DNA of 59,589 nucleotides from Spartobacteria bacterium (GTDB taxonomy: Bacteria > Verrucomicrobiota > Verrucomicrobiia > Chthoniobacterales > UBA10450): the NCBI GenBank assembly GCA_003134785.1, contig PLCN01000024.1, positions 1 through 59,589 of the forward strand, read 5' to 3'. The translations under genes and the position numbers were made by a program. Shown here piece after piece: positions 47,675 through 57,168 of this stretch. A model generated the notes under the pieces. It was given only the letters and a program-made list of their open reading frames with translations, did no database searches and was not told the DNA's origin. The stretch's first letter is position 1. Each line of letters opens with the position of its first letter.

Positions 47675-48988
47675 CTACCGCGAACGCGATCTTCCCCACG
47701 AAGGGCGCGGCGAGGAAGCTGCACCGCGATGGTGCCCATTGCGGCGAGCATCACCGCTCCCGCGCGGAGAATTGCCAGGCAATCTCGGCTCCATCTTGGG
47801 CTGAGAAAAACGGCGCTCTCCCCTGCCCCGTTCTTCGCGCGGCGGCGCGGCGGCCTCGTAATCGAATCCTTCGGCACGTTTGCGCACGATGCCTCGACCG
47901 ATAAATCGCTCGAGCGAACGCAACGCACCCTGATCTTCCGAGGTGATGAAGCTGATCGCATCGCCGATCGCATGCGCGCGGCCGGTGCGTCCGATGCGGT
48001 GCACGTAATCTTCGGAGTGCATCGGAAAATCGTAATTCACCACATGCGAAATTCCATCCACGTCGATCCCGCGTGCGGCGACGTCCGTAGCCACGAGCAC
48101 ACGCACGACGCCGGATTTGAAATCCTTCAGCGCGCGCAACCGCTGATTCTGGGAGCGGTTCGAATGGATCGTTCCCGTTTTGATGCCGCTGCTCTCGAGC
48201 CGGCGCGCAATGCGGTCGGCGCCGTGCTTGGTGCGGGCAAAGACAAGCACGGTGTCGAACTGCGGATCGGCCAGGAGATGAAGCAGCAGCGCGGGCTTCA
48301 AGTGCGCTCGCACTTCATAGGCAAGCTGCGTCACCGTGTCCGCCGGATTCGCCCGCCGGCCGATCTCGATAATCTTTGGCGACTGCTGGAATTCATGGGT
48401 CAGCTTCTCGATTTCCCGTGAGAGCGAGGCGGAGAACATCAGTGTTTGGCGCTTCTTCGGTAGCGCTCTGACGATCTGTCGAATGGGAGGAAGGAATCCC
48501 ATGTCCAGCATCCGGTCCGCTTCATCGAGGACGAGAAATTCGATTCCGGAAAAATTGCAAACGCGCTGTCCCATCAAATCGATCAGTCGGCCAGGCGTCG
48601 CGACCACTAGATCGACGCCGGAACGCAGCGCCTCGATCTGCGGACGCTCGCTCACCCCGCCGAAAACCGTGGCCATGCGCAACGGAAGATGTCTCGCATA
48701 CGCGCGCACGTTCTCCTCGATCTGCACGACCAGCTCGCGGGTCGGCGCCACGACCAACGCGCGCGTGCCGCGCCTTTGCCGCTCTCCAATGGAATTAGCC
48801 AGCTTCGTCAGGATAGGCAAAACGAACGCCGCTGTCTTGCCCGTTCCCGTCTGCGCGATGCCGATGAGATCGTGCCCGGCCAGAATGTGCGGTATAGCCG
48901 CCGCCTGAATAGGAGTAGGCTCGGTATAGCCGGCTTCCTGCACGGCCTTGAGAACTTGAGGGGAAAGATTAAGAGCGCGAAATGGCAT
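47675..48988 (-). CDS. DEAD-box RNA helicase, RhlE-like
   Basis: ATP-dependent RNA helicase of 437 residues, acting in ribosome assembly or mRNA decay. Motifs in order: Q motif with GYTEPTPIQAAAIPHIL, Walker A AQTGTGKTAAF, APTRELVVQ, TPGRLIDL, VLDEADRMLDMGF, SAS (motif III), VLVFARTKHGADRIARRL, VATDVAARGIDV and HRIGRTGRA. The tail is Arg/Gly/Pro-rich, as in RhlE. Start at 48988 (MPFRALNLSPQVL); the longer frame to 49078 runs into repeat sequence. Stop is 17 bases from the rsmH stop in convergent orientation. Confidence 0.93.
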   Translation of the reverse strand: MPFRALNLSPQVLKAVQEAGYTEPTPIQAAAIPHILAGHDLIGIAQTGTGKTAAFVLPILTKLANSIGERQRRGTRALVVAPTRELVVQIEENVRAYARHLPLRMATVFGGVSERPQIEALRSGVDLVVATPGRLIDLMGQRVCNFSGIEFLVLDEADRMLDMGFLPPIRQIVRALPKKRQTLMFSASLSREIEKLTHEFQQSPKIIEIGRRANPADTVTQLAYEVRAHLKPALLLHLLADPQFDTVLVFARTKHGADRIARRLESSGIKTGTIHSNRSQNQRLRALKDFKSGVVRVLVATDVAARGIDVDGISHVVNYDFPMHSEDYVHRIGRTGRAHAIGDAISFITSEDQGALRSLERFIGRGIVRKRAEGFDYEAAAPPREERGRGERRFSQPKMEPRLPGNSPRGSGDARRNGHHRGAASSPRPSWGRSRSR

Positions 48989-49044
48989 AAGCCGGGGACT
49001 ATCGTCGCTTACTGAACTAACGCATCCCTTATCTTGACTTCGGA

Positions 49045-49108
49045 TGTAGAGGTGCTTGTGCCAAGCGCCTGATCCCAACGGAAGGCGCTTGGCACAAGCG
49101 CCTCTACA
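49045..49108. repeat. Perfect-ended inverted repeat TGTAGAGG ... CCTCTACA (family J)
   Basis: Arms GTGCTTGTGCCAAGCGCCT and AGGCGCTTGGCACAAGCGCC form a long hairpin around CCAACGG. It lies between two genes of the minus strand and might also act as a transcription barrier; no T-run follows. Confidence 0.8.
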
Positions 49109-49111
49109 TTT

Positions 49112-49537
49112 CTACTCTGCCTTCATGTCCGTGTGAAAAACGATGCGCCATCCCGTTCCGTCTTTCTTCCAAATCGATGCGGCATAGGCTTTCCCCGAGA
49201 TGTCCTTGCCGCCCTCCGTCCCCTCGATTGTGACTGGATAGCTCACCATGGCCGCGTCTTTGTCGATGAAGACCACATCCATTTCTCCCAAGGTAAAGGA
49301 CTTGAAATCCAGGGTCCGGACATCGGCCACCTCTTTGTCCGACTTGTTTATTCCGTTCGCGTACACGCCGCGGAAATCACTTGCCAGCATTTTCTGAAAG
49401 GCGTCGAATTTCTTGTCTTTGATATTTTGCCAGGCTTCTTTTTCCGCCGCAATGACCGCATCCTTGTCGGGCGAAGCCAGTGCCATTGTGGACATCGCGA
49501 ATAAGGCGGTTACACCAAGAGTGAGTAGTTTTTTCAT
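49112..49537 (-). CDS. Exported NTF2-like (DUF4440/SnoaL-type) protein
   Basis: Protein of 141 residues with signal peptide LLTLGVTALFAMSTMALA. The mature part is a cone-shaped NTF2-like domain: AAEKEAWQNIKDKKFDAFQK, MLASDFRGVYANGINKSDKE, VFIDKDAAMVSYPV and WKKDGTGWRIVFHTDM. It matches the DUF4440 pattern of secreted, mostly uncharacterised proteins. No catalytic residues are obvious. Confidence 0.8.
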   Translation of the reverse strand: MKKLLTLGVTALFAMSTMALASPDKDAVIAAEKEAWQNIKDKKFDAFQKMLASDFRGVYANGINKSDKEVADVRTLDFKSFTLGEMDVVFIDKDAAMVSYPVTIEGTEGGKDISGKAYAASIWKKDGTGWRIVFHTDMKAE

Positions 49538-49616
49538 AGGTAGCTTTCGTTAGGTTGCTGGCATTAGATCGAATTCAGGATCTCCGGTCAAGGTAGTTCC
49601 AATAGTGCTGGCGCCT

Positions 49617-49660
49617 CGATTCTTCCCGCTCCCACTCGTGCTCGTGCTCGATCTTCTTAG
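49617..49660. repeat. Family E REP fragment
   Basis: CCCACTCGTGCTCGTGCTCG with a weak complementary right side (CGATCTTCTTAG). Compare 5204 and 23505. Confidence 0.5.
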
Positions 49661-49661
49661 T

Positions 49662-50093
49662 CTAAACGCTCCCCGTCCCCTTCAATTCTTCGCACTTGGC
49701 TTCGTACCTCTCGATGAGTCCGGCGATCTTCGAGTGAAACGAATCCTGCGCGGAATACACAGCGCCGATCGGTTCCGAGAATTCGCCCTGCTTCAGCTCT
49801 TCTTCGATCGTTAAAGTGAGTTGCGCGAGCGCCTCGATATTTCCACGAGAGTGAAATTCCATCTCCTTGAGCTTCGAGAGGATCGCAATCGACTTCTCCA
49901 GGTCGTTCGGTCCTTGCTCCACTTTTGGAGTCTCCGACGCCGGCGCGCTTTCGCCCGGCTCCTTTCCTTTCTCGCCCGCCGCCGCCTTCTTGCCTCGCGA
50001 AGCGCGCTTTGCTGCTGGGGCAGCCTCGGGGTGCTGGTGATGTTTCTCCTGGGTGACCTTCTTATCGTGCGCGACGTTTCGTGGATCTGACAT
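49662..50093 (-). CDS. Hypothetical coiled-coil protein
   Basis: Unknown. From the start at 50093 (MSDPRNVAHDKKV) the product has 143 residues. The first 60 are low-complexity (Ala/Lys/Pro/Glu/His; AKRASRGKKAAAGEKGKEPG). The rest is alpha-helical, with LEKSIAILSKLKEMEFHSRG, IEALAQLTLTIEEELKQGEF and FHSKIAGLIERYEAKCEEL, and is likely a coiled coil. No signal peptide, so cytoplasmic. An ATG at 50117 is possible. Confidence 0.6.
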   Translation of the reverse strand: MSDPRNVAHDKKVTQEKHHQHPEAAPAAKRASRGKKAAAGEKGKEPGESAPASETPKVEQGPNDLEKSIAILSKLKEMEFHSRGNIEALAQLTLTIEEELKQGEFSEPIGAVYSAQDSFHSKIAGLIERYEAKCEELKGTGSV

Positions 50094-50227
50094 CACTAAC
50101 GTTACACCCCCTTCCACGTATCCGCATTGCCCAAACCAAATCCGCCTGCTTATCCTCGTAATGTGCTTGTCCTCATGCTCCCGATCGCCTTCTTCATTCT
50201 CTAAATCACCCGCTCGCTAACCCGCTC

Positions 50228-51547
50228 ATGAAAACTCATCTCTTCTTCTTGTCGGCCTTGGTTCTCTTCGCCATCTTCCCCTCACCCATGCGCGCCAACC
50301 CAACTCCCGCTGAGCGTGTCGCCGAAATCCAGACCGCCCTGCGCGCCGCGAAACTGGACGGCTGGCTCTTCTACGATTTCCGCGGGAGCGATCCTCTCGC
50401 GCCGCGGATTCTCATGCTGGGCGACCACGCTTCCGGATCGCGCCGCTGGTTCTACTACATCCCTGCCTCGGGAGAGCCGACGAAAATTGTGCACTCGATC
50501 GAGCGCTACAAGCTCGATGCCTTGCCCGGCAAACGCCTCATCTATCGGGGCTGGCAGGAACAGCACTCTCACCTCCGTGAAACTCTTTCTTCTGGGGCGA
50601 AACCCGTGTCGCCTGCACCCGGCAAAACGAAGTCCGACTACAAATCCTCCCGCATCGCCATGCAGTATTCCCCGATGAATGACATCCCGTACATGTCGCG
50701 CGTAGACGCCGGCACGATCGAACTCATTCGCTCCTTCGGCGTTGAGCCGGTCACCAGTGCCGAACTGGTCCAGCAATTCGAAGCGGTCTGGACGCCCGCC
50801 CAAAAGCAATCGCATATCGAAGCGTCCGATAAGACGCATCGCATCATCATGGAAGCCTTCGCTGAAATCGCGCGACGCACCCGGGCCGACGAGCCCGTAA
50901 CGGAATACGACATCCAGCAACTCATCGCGCGCCGCTGGGATGAAGAAGGCATGCTGCCCGAGCAACCCATCGTTGCCGTAAACGAAAACGCCGCCAATCC
51001 GCACTACGCACCGACGCGCGAAGTAACCAAACTGATCAAGCGCGGCGACTTCGTCCTGCTCGACGTTGCCTCCAAGCTCAAGAAGCCCGGCGCCGTCTAC
51101 ACCGATCAGACCTGGACCGGCTACGTCGGCGACAACGTGCCCGAAGAATTCAGTCGCATCTTCAATATCGTGCGCGAAGCGCGTGATTCCGCGGTCGAGT
51201 TCGTCCGCAAAAATGTGCGGGCCGGCAAATCGATTCGCGGTGCCGAAATCGACGACGTTTCCCGCGGGGTCATCCAACGCGCCGGCTACGGCGAACAATT
51301 CACCCACCGGACCGGGCACTCCATCGGCGAAGAAGTGCACGGCAACGGAGTTAACATAGATAACTTCGAGACCCGTGATTCGCGCCGGCTCATTCCCGGC
51401 ATTGCCTTCTCCATCGAGCCAGGCATCTACCTCGAGGGCAAGTTCGGCGTCCGATCCGAGATCGATGTCTATGTCGGCGAGAAAGACATCGAAGTGACCG
51501 GCCAACCCATCCAAACTGACATCGTTCCAATTTTGAAACCCGAGTAG
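50228..51547 (+). CDS. M24 family aminopeptidase P-like / Xaa-Pro dipeptidase, exported
   Basis: Two-metal pita-bread peptidase of 439 residues with a signal peptide (FFLSALVLFAIFPSPMRA). The N-terminal creatinase-like domain includes GWLFYDFRGSDPLAPRIL. Metal ligands in order: Asp in VLLDVASKLK, Asp in VYTDQTWTGY, His in RTGHSIGEEVHG, Glu in SIEPGIYLEG and Glu in GVRSEIDVYV. It likely cleaves Xaa-Pro bonds in the periplasm. The next gene starts 3 bases after the stop, so the two form an operon. Confidence 0.92.
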   Translation: MKTHLFFLSALVLFAIFPSPMRANPTPAERVAEIQTALRAAKLDGWLFYDFRGSDPLAPRILMLGDHASGSRRWFYYIPASGEPTKIVHSIERYKLDALPGKRLIYRGWQEQHSHLRETLSSGAKPVSPAPGKTKSDYKSSRIAMQYSPMNDIPYMSRVDAGTIELIRSFGVEPVTSAELVQQFEAVWTPAQKQSHIEASDKTHRIIMEAFAEIARRTRADEPVTEYDIQQLIARRWDEEGMLPEQPIVAVNENAANPHYAPTREVTKLIKRGDFVLLDVASKLKKPGAVYTDQTWTGYVGDNVPEEFSRIFNIVREARDSAVEFVRKNVRAGKSIRGAEIDDVSRGVIQRAGYGEQFTHRTGHSIGEEVHGNGVNIDNFETRDSRRLIPGIAFSIEPGIYLEGKFGVRSEIDVYVGEKDIEVTGQPIQTDIVPILKPE

Positions 51548-51550
51548 CTC

Positions 51551-52147
51551 ATGACAAGCTTCCGAAACCTTCTGGTCCGATGGCATCTTCTGCCGCACAA
51601 CCAGCACGTCCATATCCCTCCTTCGCCCACGCGGCACCTGGGCCGTCTTACTTTCATCGCGTTTCTGCTCACCTTCATCGGCTCGCGCGCGATCGTGATC
51701 CTCATCATGACCCGCCGCATGCCCAACCTCTTCTTCCATGCTGGCGGCACGCATGTGCATCATCTTAACTACGGAATCTTTCTCCTCTCCACCGTTGCCG
51801 CTGTTTTGCTTTTTGCATCATTGAACCTGCGGCAAAAAGGCATCTGCGCGCTGCTTTACGGGTTTGCCATGGGCCTTACCTTCGATGAGTTCGGAATGTG
51901 GCTGAATCTTGGCGGCAGTTACTGGCAACGCGCGAGTTTCGACGGTGTTATCGTCGTGCTGACTGTCTTCGGGCTAGTCGCATTCCTTCCGCGCTGGGAA
52001 CGATTGCGGTCTCATCACTACGGCACCGCCGGCTTGCTCCTTGTTGTAGTGGTGTCGTTCTACTTCCTGCTCTATAAGTCCTTCCACCACGTCAACGAAA
52101 AGTATGCGCCGGTCCTGATGGAGATCGAAGAAAGCGGCCCGCGCTAG
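51551..52147 (+). CDS. His-rich integral membrane protein, unknown
   Basis: Protein of 198 residues with about five helices (FIAFLLTFIGSRAIVILIM, YGIFLLSTVAAVLLFASL, GVIVVLTVFGLVAFL, TAGLLLVVVVSFYFLLY). Conserved-looking histidines cluster at FFHAGGTHVHHLNYG, and acidic residues occur at LTFDEFGMWLNLGG, which might form a metal or substrate site within the membrane. No family recognised. It is the second gene of an operon with the M24 peptidase. Confidence 0.65.
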   Translation: MTSFRNLLVRWHLLPHNQHVHIPPSPTRHLGRLTFIAFLLTFIGSRAIVILIMTRRMPNLFFHAGGTHVHHLNYGIFLLSTVAAVLLFASLNLRQKGICALLYGFAMGLTFDEFGMWLNLGGSYWQRASFDGVIVVLTVFGLVAFLPRWERLRSHHYGTAGLLLVVVVSFYFLLYKSFHHVNEKYAPVLMEIEESGPR

Positions 52148-52181
52148 CTCTCGGCTCCTGGCGTCATTTCGCCGCGCTTTC

Positions 52182-53573
52182 TCACCCGCTCCACGGCTTG
52201 AGGGAGCCGGGATAGCGGTAGACATAAACGCTGTGGTCGGGAAAGCGCTTCAGCAAGGTGGGGATTCCCACCCCGTCGTCATAATCCAGGTAAAGAGTGT
52301 CGGCGGACCACAAGTCCGGCGGATTCCGGATCAGGTCGGCTATTTTCATCTCGTAGGTTCCAGTCTGAAGCAAAATGATCCTTTTCTTTTCTGGAATGGC
52401 CGCGACGGCGCGTTCGAGGTCCAGCCGTTTGTAGATCTCCCGCGTCTGACCGGCCCCGTAGACGATACTGCAAACGACCAGGCTGGCCATAACCAGGCCC
52501 CATCCAATCTTGCCGATCCTTTGGTCGCGGTCGCGACTTAATCGAACCACCTCAACCACGGCCAGGATGAGAAACGGGAAGTAAGGGAAGAGATAACGCG
52601 GCCCGGGTCCCGCGACGCTCCAGGCATAGAAGAAGTAGACACAGACATTGAGCGCGAACAGCGTCACGTAAACTTTAAGCTTAGCGCTATGGCATGGCCG
52701 CCTCAGACAGAGCAGAAGCAAAATAACCGGCGGGAAAGTATACAGCACACGCAGAAGCCGCAGCGCCGTGATTCCGAATCCCCCCCAGTGAACACCGAGC
52801 CGGGCTTGCAAATTCCCTCTGGCGTCGTCCACAGCCGGTGGGAGGAGCGCGCCGCCAGTAAGAAGCTTGTTGTAAAACAGGTGAACGGACGCCAGGAGGC
52901 CAAAGCCAAGCAGGACCAGAATAAGTCCTTTGATCTTTCTCTGACGCAGCAAATCGAAAGCGAACCACGCCATCAGGGGCATCCAATCGAGGTATCGAAT
53001 CAAAGAGCAATAACCTAGAACCAATCCTACCGTGAAGAGCCGAAGGCGAGACCGTTGCGAGTGGCTTTCATCGAGCGTGTCGTCGTAGAGAACAAATGCG
53101 CCGAGAAGGACGGCCATGGTTGCGGTGTGCGAGCCGTAATTGGCGACACTGAAGGAAAAGAAAGAACAAAGCGTAACCAGCCACCACGTTGTCCCAACGT
53201 ATTCGCCCCCGATCCGTCTATTGACGTAGGATAGGAGCAGGAAAACGGTCAGAGCACCGAGCAGAGGCGCGACCAGCCCTTCCGCCCCCAACCTGGAGCC
53301 AAGCGAGAGCAATGCCGCCCAGCCGGGATCGTATTTTGAGAATCGCCGGCCTTCCAGATCATCCAGCGCATCGGAACGCACGTACTTGTTGAGGGGATTC
53401 GCTCGATCAAAAATCGGGTCCGTCACATAAAGTTGGCCGCGCGAAAATAACCTGGCCTGGAACAGGAAAGCCTGCTCGTCACCGGAGTTGGCGAACTGCT
53501 GAATCAGAACAAAGTGAACCAGCAAAAATTGCAGAAGCGATAGGAGCGATAGGAATAGAATTTTGCGCTTCAT
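52182..53573 (-). CDS. Multi-span membrane protein, GT-C glycosyltransferase-like
   Basis: Protein of 463 residues with roughly ten helices. After the first helix comes a loop with SGDEQAFLFQARLFSRGQLY, an acidic motif in the position of the catalytic Asp/Glu of GT-C (PMT/ArnT-type) lipid-dependent glycosyltransferases. The C-terminal 90 residues are a soluble periplasmic part (EKKRIILLQTGTYEMKIADL ... HSVYVYRYPG). It probably transfers a sugar from a polyprenyl carrier to a surface molecule, but the family is very divergent and this is not certain. Confidence 0.65.
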   Translation of the reverse strand: MKRKILFLSLLSLLQFLLVHFVLIQQFANSGDEQAFLFQARLFSRGQLYVTDPIFDRANPLNKYVRSDALDDLEGRRFSKYDPGWAALLSLGSRLGAEGLVAPLLGALTVFLLLSYVNRRIGGEYVGTTWWLVTLCSFFSFSVANYGSHTATMAVLLGAFVLYDDTLDESHSQRSRLRLFTVGLVLGYCSLIRYLDWMPLMAWFAFDLLRQRKIKGLILVLLGFGLLASVHLFYNKLLTGGALLPPAVDDARGNLQARLGVHWGGFGITALRLLRVLYTFPPVILLLLCLRRPCHSAKLKVYVTLFALNVCVYFFYAWSVAGPGPRYLFPYFPFLILAVVEVVRLSRDRDQRIGKIGWGLVMASLVVCSIVYGAGQTREIYKRLDLERAVAAIPEKKRIILLQTGTYEMKIADLIRNPPDLWSADTLYLDYDDGVGIPTLLKRFPDHSVYVYRYPGSLKPWSG

Positions 53574-53662
53574 TTCGAGAGGATGGCTTGGCGGAGAATA
53601 GCGGATGCAACAGGTGTGGCAATGCTTTACAAATTCTGAACGGCTTTATAAGATCAACCGGC

Positions 53663-55277
53663 ATGAAACCTTGTCACTGCCGAAAGGGTATCTCCCTGCT
53701 GCTCGCAGTCGCTAGCGTAATCGCTGCAACCCACCATTGCTTCGCTGAACAAAAGAAAACGCTCGGCATCGACGCCGCCCAGCAGGTTCCGAAATGGTCC
53801 GCGGAAGACCTGAGCTTCTTCATGCACGGATCGATGAGCACTGAAGTCGTGCCCGAGTCCGTTCTCCGCGCCTTCATTTAAATTTATCCTGACCTCTTCC
53901 CGCGTCAGGACTTGAGTTATCTCGGCTTGATCCGATTCCGATTTTGGCTGGCCCATCGGCTTCTCCCGAAAAGAGGTGAAGCGTCTTGGTGGCTTGTCCG
54001 CCGTTGGGTTGAACTGCGCCGCCTGTCATGTCGCCGAAGTTCATTCTTCCGAAGGAGCCACACCTATCCACCTCCTCGGTGCTACCAGTCACTTCGATGC
54101 CGAGGCCTTCTTCGGCGCGGTCATTGTCGCAACCTTTCGCACTGGCGACCCAGCAAACATGAAGCGCTTCGCCTCCGCTTACCTCTCTGCCGCGGATTCC
54201 AAGTCGGGCGAACAAGGCGCGAAGGTGTTATCCGATCAGTGGCAGAAGCAGGAGCACGAGATTGCCGCAGCGATCACGGCCGATCCCGCTGGCTCCAAAG
54301 GTGCCGATGACGGAGCGCTCCATGATCTTAAGGCAGGCGATGTGCGTCTGGATAAAGCAACGCTCGAACATGGCGTGGACCTCACGACGCTCTCGCATTC
54401 CATGCTCAAGCTTTTCCATAACATGCGCGCCGCGCTCCACATTCCCGATCAGCCGCCGGAGAAAGCGCCGCCCTCTTCCGGTCCTGGCAGGAACGACGCC
54501 TTCGGTCTTCTTTCTGCGGGTCTTTTCCACTCTCCGCAACCCTACGCGCCGGTGAAGTATGGGTTGGTCTGGAACGTGAGCAACCGTCACTGGGTCCATT
54601 GGGATGGTAACACTCGGTCGCCCCTTGGACGAAACTTGCTTGCCTCACTGGGCCTGGGCGCGCCGCTTCACGGCAAACATGGCGAGCTCGATTTCGCAAC
54701 GGTGAAACGGCAGACCGATCTCTCAGAAATGATCCAGGCTCCGCGTTACCCCTACCAGCTCGACCAGTCCGCCGCGAAACGCGGAGCTGCCCACTATGCC
54801 GCTAACTGCGTCTCCTGCCACGGCGGACCTGAAAGCGATAAGCGCCTCTACTCTGCCGCAGAAGTAGGAACCGACCCGCATCGCGCCGAGCTATTCACCA
54901 AGCAGCAAGCCGCCTTGTTCAACAAGTTCCTCGCCGAACTGGAAACCACCGGTTATCAAGCCTCGAAAGAAGAAGGTTTGCGCAGCACCGGAAAATATTG
55001 GGCCGCCAGCATGGATGGAGTTTGGGCGCGTTCGCCCTACCTGCATAACGGCTCGGTCCGCACGCTGCAGGAGTTGCTCACCGCGCCAGCGGAACGTTCG
55101 AAAACATTCCACCGCGGCTCCCAGGATTACGAGACCACCTCAATGGGCTACACTGATGCTAGTCCATATGTCTTCGATACCTCTACTCGCGGTAATTCCA
55201 ACACCGGCCATAACTACGGCACCGTCCTAACTCCCGATCAAAAGCACGATCTGCTCGAATACCTCAAAACCCTCTGA
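53663..55277 (+). pseudogene. Di-heme cytochrome c gene with nonsense and frameshift lesions
   Basis: A signal peptide (GISLLLAVASVIAATHHCFA) and WSAEDLSFFMHGSMSTEVVP are followed by TAA at 53879. Translation past it continues sensibly (IYPDLFPRQDLSYLGLI), then needs a frame change near 53931 to reach DFGWPIGFSRKEVKRLGGLS and the long remainder. That remainder is intact, with heme sites CAACH and CVSCH, and GVWARSPYLHNGSVRTLQEL typical of cytochrome c peroxidase-like proteins. Two independent lesions argue for a real pseudogene. The downstream part may still be read from an ATP-independent internal ATG at 53976, but without a signal peptide it could not be matured. Confidence 0.82.
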
Positions 55278-55310
55278 ACCTGGCTCACTAGCGCGACATC
55301 GGAACTGCAT

Positions 55311-55453
55311 GTCATCCCGAGCCGCGTCAGACGGCGAGGGACCTCCCAACTGCAGATTGCGTCACCCGAACCACACTGCGCCCGACCTAACGTAAACGCC
55401 TAACAACTCGCGAAAGCGTCAGACCGAATGTGAGGTCCTCGACTCGCTATGAC
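55311..55453. repeat. GTCATCCCGAGC ... CGACTCGCTATGAC inverted repeat (family H)
   Basis: Left arm GTCATCCCGAGCCGCGTCAG with GGCGAGGGACCTCCC, right arm GAGGTCCTCGACTCGCTATGAC in inverted orientation. This word is a frequent dispersed repeat in many bacteria. It fills the gap between two convergent genes. Confidence 0.65.
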
Positions 55454-55462
55454 AAACTTCTC

Positions 55463-56110
55463 TCATCGTTCCGATAACTCCCGAATTGTCGGCACATCCA
55501 ACACCCGCACTCCCTCTGCCGGATTTTCCACCGCCCAGACCAGCGCATCGAGCATCTGCGAAATAGTAACCAGTCCCAGCCGGCGTGCTGATTCCCTCGT
55601 CGCCGGCAGCCGTTCGCAGACCCAGTAAAACGGCAACAGCACATAAGCCCACCGATGCCCCGGCCCAAGGACGTACCATGGCCTGACGAATGTTGCCGGC
55701 ATCCCGCTCTCACGAATCATCCTTTCCCCTTCGCTGCGTACCGCGATGAAGGCCTGCATCATCTGTGCCGGCTGCGCCACACTTAGATAAATGAAGTGTC
55801 CTATCTCCGCATCGCGTGCCGCCTTCACTGCTACTTGCGCCGAGACCAGATCGATCTCCTGAAACTCCTTCGCCTTCGCTGGACTGGGATGCGCCACTCC
55901 GATCAAATGCACGAACGTATCCGCGCCTCGCACCTGCTCGGTGTAAGAACCCATTCGGAGCGGATCGGCTAGCACAGGAGTAGCCCCGGCTGGCAACCTC
56001 ATCTCCGATCCCTTACGCACTAACGCCGTAACGTCATGACCGCGCCGCGCCAGTAACGGAATCAGCCTGCTACCCATATATCCGGTCCCTCCAGTAACAA
56101 ACACCTTCAT
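55463..56110 (-). CDS. NAD(P)-binding epimerase/NmrA-like protein
   Basis: Atypical short-chain dehydrogenase of 215 residues. It begins with the Rossmann motif VFVTGGTGYMGSRLIPLLAR, then ADTFVHLIGVAHPSPAK, HFIYLSVAQPA (the Tyr-containing position) and FVRPWYVLGPGHRWAYVLLP. This resembles the NDUFA9/UDP-sugar-epimerase-like group, which binds NADP and often has a regulatory or quinone-linked role. Substrate unknown. Confidence 0.82.
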   Translation of the reverse strand: MKVFVTGGTGYMGSRLIPLLARRGHDVTALVRKGSEMRLPAGATPVLADPLRMGSYTEQVRGADTFVHLIGVAHPSPAKAKEFQEIDLVSAQVAVKAARDAEIGHFIYLSVAQPAQMMQAFIAVRSEGERMIRESGMPATFVRPWYVLGPGHRWAYVLLPFYWVCERLPATRESARRLGLVTISQMLDALVWAVENPAEGVRVLDVPTIRELSER

Positions 56111-56178
56111 GATGCAGAGAACAAAAACATGACGCCTCTTCTATTCGACGCTGCCGTCCTTGAGCGTCGAAAGCCAGC

Positions 56179-56241
56179 CTGTAGCGGCGATCTATGACCG
56201 CCGGGATTCAAACATTTCCGCGGTCACAGACCGCTGCTACA
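56179..56241. repeat. Family B REP pair
   Basis: TGTAGCGGCGATCTATGACC at the left and GCGGTCACAGACCGCTGCTA at the right end. The rest of the 265-base gap between the neighbouring genes shows nothing recognisable. Confidence 0.8.
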
Positions 56242-56375
56242 ATCAATCAGTTTCGGTCCCCTCGTTCCCGAGTTGGACTTGGGAACGCACTTGCAAGCTG
56301 TGCTTCGCCGCGATGGGTCGTGAAATATCACTACAATCCATCCAGCTTTCCGCCTGCTTACCCCCCACCTCACCC

Positions 56376-57029
56376 CTATAACACCCCTACCGCGCGCGAA
56401 ATCAAAAGCACCACGATCGTAAGCGAAATCAAGATCTGGGTCATCGCGAGCAGTTTCGCCCAGTGAGTCAGGATCGGCGCATCGGTCGGACCGAAAGTGG
56501 AACTGGTAGTAAAAGCAACGAAAAGATAATCCACAAATCCCGGACGCCATCCATCAACTCCGAATCTCGTGCGCTCGATCTTTTCGATTTGCATCTGCGG
56601 AAAAACAAAGCTGTGGCTGCCGAACTCACGTTTCGACTCACGTTTCGTCGGGCCGCCGCCGTCCAGCCGCCAATACCAAAGCGCAAACACCAGCACATTC
56701 GTCACCCACAGCGCTCCGCCCGAACACAGCAGGGTCGGCGCCGGCTCCTTCTTGGCCGGGAGAGTAAGGACAAGCAGCACCACCGAGGCGATGAGACCAA
56801 AGGTAATGATCGCTATGATCACGATACCCAGGACATGGTTGAGTGCATGCCGGCCCGTCCGGTGCGCGAACACTGTCGGAACCAGCAACACCACAATAAG
56901 CGCCGGCAGCAGCCAGGTAGGTCCAACAACCAACTCCTTCGGCAGAGCCATGTAAATGCCAGTGACCGCAAGGAGCCCAAGGATCACCTGCCAGCGCGGT
57001 TCCGGCCGATCGATGTGACTCATCGCCAT
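56376..57029 (-). CDS. Channel-like membrane protein
   Basis: Protein of about 217 residues. The start at 57029 or 57023 (MAMSHIDRPEPRWQ) is preferred because the frame upstream to 57218 is translated repeat DNA. Helices include LPALIVVLLVPTVFA, IVIIAIITFGLIASVVLLVL and GALWVTNVLVFALWYW. Near the C-terminus VDYLFVAFTTSSTFGPTDAP followed by a long helix resembles the pore helix, filter and inner helix of two-helix ion channels, although the filter TSSTFGP is unlike TVGYG. I would call it a putative channel only. Confidence 0.7.
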   Translation of the reverse strand: MAMSHIDRPEPRWQVILGLLAVTGIYMALPKELVVGPTWLLPALIVVLLVPTVFAHRTGRHALNHVLGIVIIAIITFGLIASVVLLVLTLPAKKEPAPTLLCSGGALWVTNVLVFALWYWRLDGGGPTKRESKREFGSHSFVFPQMQIEKIERTRFGVDGWRPGFVDYLFVAFTTSSTFGPTDAPILTHWAKLLAMTQILISLTIVVLLISRAVGVL

Positions 57030-57168
57030 GACTTCGGTATAGCAGGAATCGCGAGCGGCGCGAGTGCGGAGATTGATCGAAGCAGAACTTGCCGACGTTT
57101 TGTCGGGGATAGCAAGACCCGGGAAACGGCCAGATGGTGAGTTACTCAGCGCACGGCAGCTCAGTCTC

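Noticed and set aside
49045-49108. Terminator of the helicase or NTF2-like gene
   Set aside because: It is a long hairpin, but it lies upstream of the helicase start, has no T-run, and its ends resemble REP ends.
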